Notes under the pieces: generated by a model
What the model saw: the letters and a program-made list of their open reading frames with translations, nothing else
What the model was told of the DNA's origin: nothing
The model's database searches: none
In this document: positions 62,801 to 64,000 of the stretch, in pieces
Layout of the letters: every line of letters starts with the position of its first letter
Position numbering within the stretch: the stretch's first letter is position 1
Position numbers and translations under genes: made by a program
Assembly: GCA_964030475.1 (NCBI GenBank)
Contig: CAXIPT010000002.1
Span: forward strand, 4,877,087 to 4,941,086
Source of the DNA: Tethya wilhelma
Taxonomy: Eukaryota > Porifera > Demospongiae > Tethyida > Tethyidae
Length of the DNA stretch: 64,000 nucleotides
Direction: 5' to 3'

Positions 62801-64000
62801 TCGAGAAATCACTGAAGATGAACTAGATTCAATCAATGAGCTACTGAAAAAGGAACTTCTCTCAGATGACAGATGCGTGGATCACATCCATTGCGAGGAA
62901 GAGAGTAAATGGATCTTTGTATCTGTAGAGAATTCCATTGACGGTACAGATGATGAAGATCGGAAAAAGAGTGGTGCTTTTCAACTCCAGCAAAAGATGG
63001 GATCTGTTTTAGATCATCTTGCTTTCCTCCAAGAAGACTATCCGATCATCTGGCTTCAATTTGAGTCAGAGCTGATGAGACAGAGAGAGTATCGTAAAGA
63101 AAGATCCCAGTCCATGGTGATCAGCTTGGAAGAGATTCAGAGTTGGGCATTTCAACAAGGAATCACAGATCCTGATGCTCAAAGTCTTGCTTTCCAATTC
63201 TTTCATGATACGGGAATGATTGCATACCTCAGTAAGTTACGTACAGTTGTAGTATACCAATGAGACCATTTACATTATTATAGTAAACTATTGATACTCA
63301 TACCATTTACAGAGCAAACACCCACACTTTTTCTGACTGAAGAGGAATGGCAGCAGCTTGTTAATCTGGTGATTCTCGATCCAGCCTGGTTGATAAAGGT
63401 CATGAAGGTCATTTTTCAGATGGACCAGTCATTCAAAGGAGTTCCTGGAAGACTGGTTCGAGATCTACTCACTTATGGGATTGCATCATCTTCTTTGCTA
63501 AAAGCTTGTTGGAAGGAGTTCACTGATAGCGGCCCAGCATCCTTCAATCAGCTGTGTCTAATGTTGCAAGCTAATTGCCTCATCTACCCTGTGCCTAGTC
63601 TATCAGAGTCTGAGTCTTGTCCACCAAAAGCAGAGATGGATCCTCTACCAGCAGGTGACAGTCCACCTCTAGCAGCTTCCACTCGAAGTCAAACAATTAA
63701 CATTGAAACAACAGTTGTTGATAAAACAGAAATACTCTTCCTTGTGCCATGTAAGCTTCCCCCAAAGCCGGCTGAAGTTTCCAAACCTGGTGAAAAATTG
63801 CGATGGATTGAGTTCTATTTTGACTTTCAAAAGTTTCTCCCAAATGAGATTTACCACCGCCTTATCTGTCTCTTCTTGGCTGTTTCTGAAGGCACTAAGA
63901 AGCCTAGTGGCAAGAAGAAGATGAATATGTTCTACAGCACATGCTGTCAGTTCTTCAATGTTGATGGGTGCAAATGGAAGATTGAGTTCGAAAAGAATCT
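56879..64000 (+). CDS. Ankyrin-ROCO GTPase (Roc-COR), 3' end beyond window
   Basis: Exons: 56879-56894 (ATG 56879), 57947-58683, 58744-58825, 58917-59045, 59125-59169, 59301-59332, 59463-59648, 59738-59851, 59950-60102, 60299-60397, 60485-60607, 60677-60796, 60883-61098, 61381-61482, 61720-61753, 61846-63231 and 63313 to the end. All phases agree. A helical N-terminal region of about 230 residues is followed by about eight ankyrin repeats, roughly one per exon (GWTPLMFAINGGHIDAIKRL, GNSALHVAYKKSSFEVIAVL). The Roc GTPase has a P-loop GQEGVGKTS (about 61952), a switch II DFVDQPEY (about 62537) and VGTHRAP in place of a standard G4. The COR-type region continues through LDPAWLIKVMKVIF. ROCO proteins are signalling GTPases, and sponges have many ankyrin-linked relatives. 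A sensor or adaptor role is inference. Confidence 0.87.
56934..57882. mobile_element. 949-bp family E element with perfect 9-bp target duplication
   Basis: Lies in intron 1 of the ROCO gene. Termini TAGCCTCGTTCCCAGGCTCC and GGAGCCTGGGAACGAGGCTA are exact inverses. The inverted arms run about 90 bp in total, counting past the nested insertion. It is flanked by GGTATATAG at 56925-56933 and 57883-57891. Inverted ends plus a 9-bp duplication are typical of Mutator-like elements. The interior has no transposase. Confidence 0.9.
57521..57819. mobile_element. 299-bp MITE nested in the family E element, 9-bp duplication
   Basis: Termini CAGAGGAGGTGCG and CGCACCTCCTCTG continue inward with the near-exact inverse of CCGTACCTCATTGCTGAGCT. 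It is flanked by GGCTCTCTC at 57512-57520 and 57820-57828, a sequence that occurs once in the uninterrupted left arm of the host element. This proves it inserted later. Confidence 0.88.

Overview
This window is nuclear DNA from an early-branching animal, most probably a demosponge (Amphimedon-like). The evidence is animal-specific gene structure (RIF1, HPRT1, TMTC1 and ANKRD28 relatives with many short phased exons), compact head-to-tail genes, an AT-rich background, a large ankyrin-ROCO gene of the kind expanded in sponges, and many microsatellites and small palindromic transposons. The genus is inference. The sequence is a scaffold: runs or single N bases at 101, 16141, 16445, 24626, 28980, 40178-40238, 43115 and 48396 mark joins, several inside (GT)n/(GA)n tracts.

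Layout. 0-7 kb (+): two copies of a short coiled-coil gene end, an unrecognised exon chain, then the C-terminal half of an ANKRD28/44/52-type PP6 ankyrin subunit. 8.2-24.6 kb (-): RIF1, with its C-terminal PP1-docking and CII regions at the low end and HEAT-type exons at the high end. In the middle a RIF1 segment appears twice. The second copy is cut by a joined piece holding the 3' end of an RLE-type non-LTR retrotransposon and an 18S-ITS1-5.8S-ITS2 rDNA fragment. 25.2-32.5 kb (-): an orphan secreted protein with unusually long introns and a TATA box. 34.7-44.5 kb (-): TMTC1 (ER O-mannosyltransferase with TPRs). 44.7-46.8 kb (-): HPRT1, whose internal exon sizes almost exactly match the vertebrate gene. 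47.4-51.0 kb: a ROCO pseudogene fragment, a lone first exon and a nest of palindromic transposons. 51.4-56.2 kb (-): an intact intronless 1575-residue transposase-like protein with zinc knuckles, a Ulp1-type protease and a PHD-like finger. 56.9-64 kb (+): ankyrin-ROCO GTPase gene running off the window.

The genes do not form one pathway. RIF1 (replication timing through PP1), the PP6 ankyrin subunit, HPRT (purine salvage) and TMTC1 (ER glycosylation) are conserved housekeeping or regulatory functions. The ROCO gene is a probable signalling or innate-type sensor. The notable biology is mobile DNA: a Mutator-like protein beside nested non-autonomous elements with perfect 9-bp target duplications, tRNA-derived SINEs against splice donors, and the rDNA/retrotransposon junction in RIF1.
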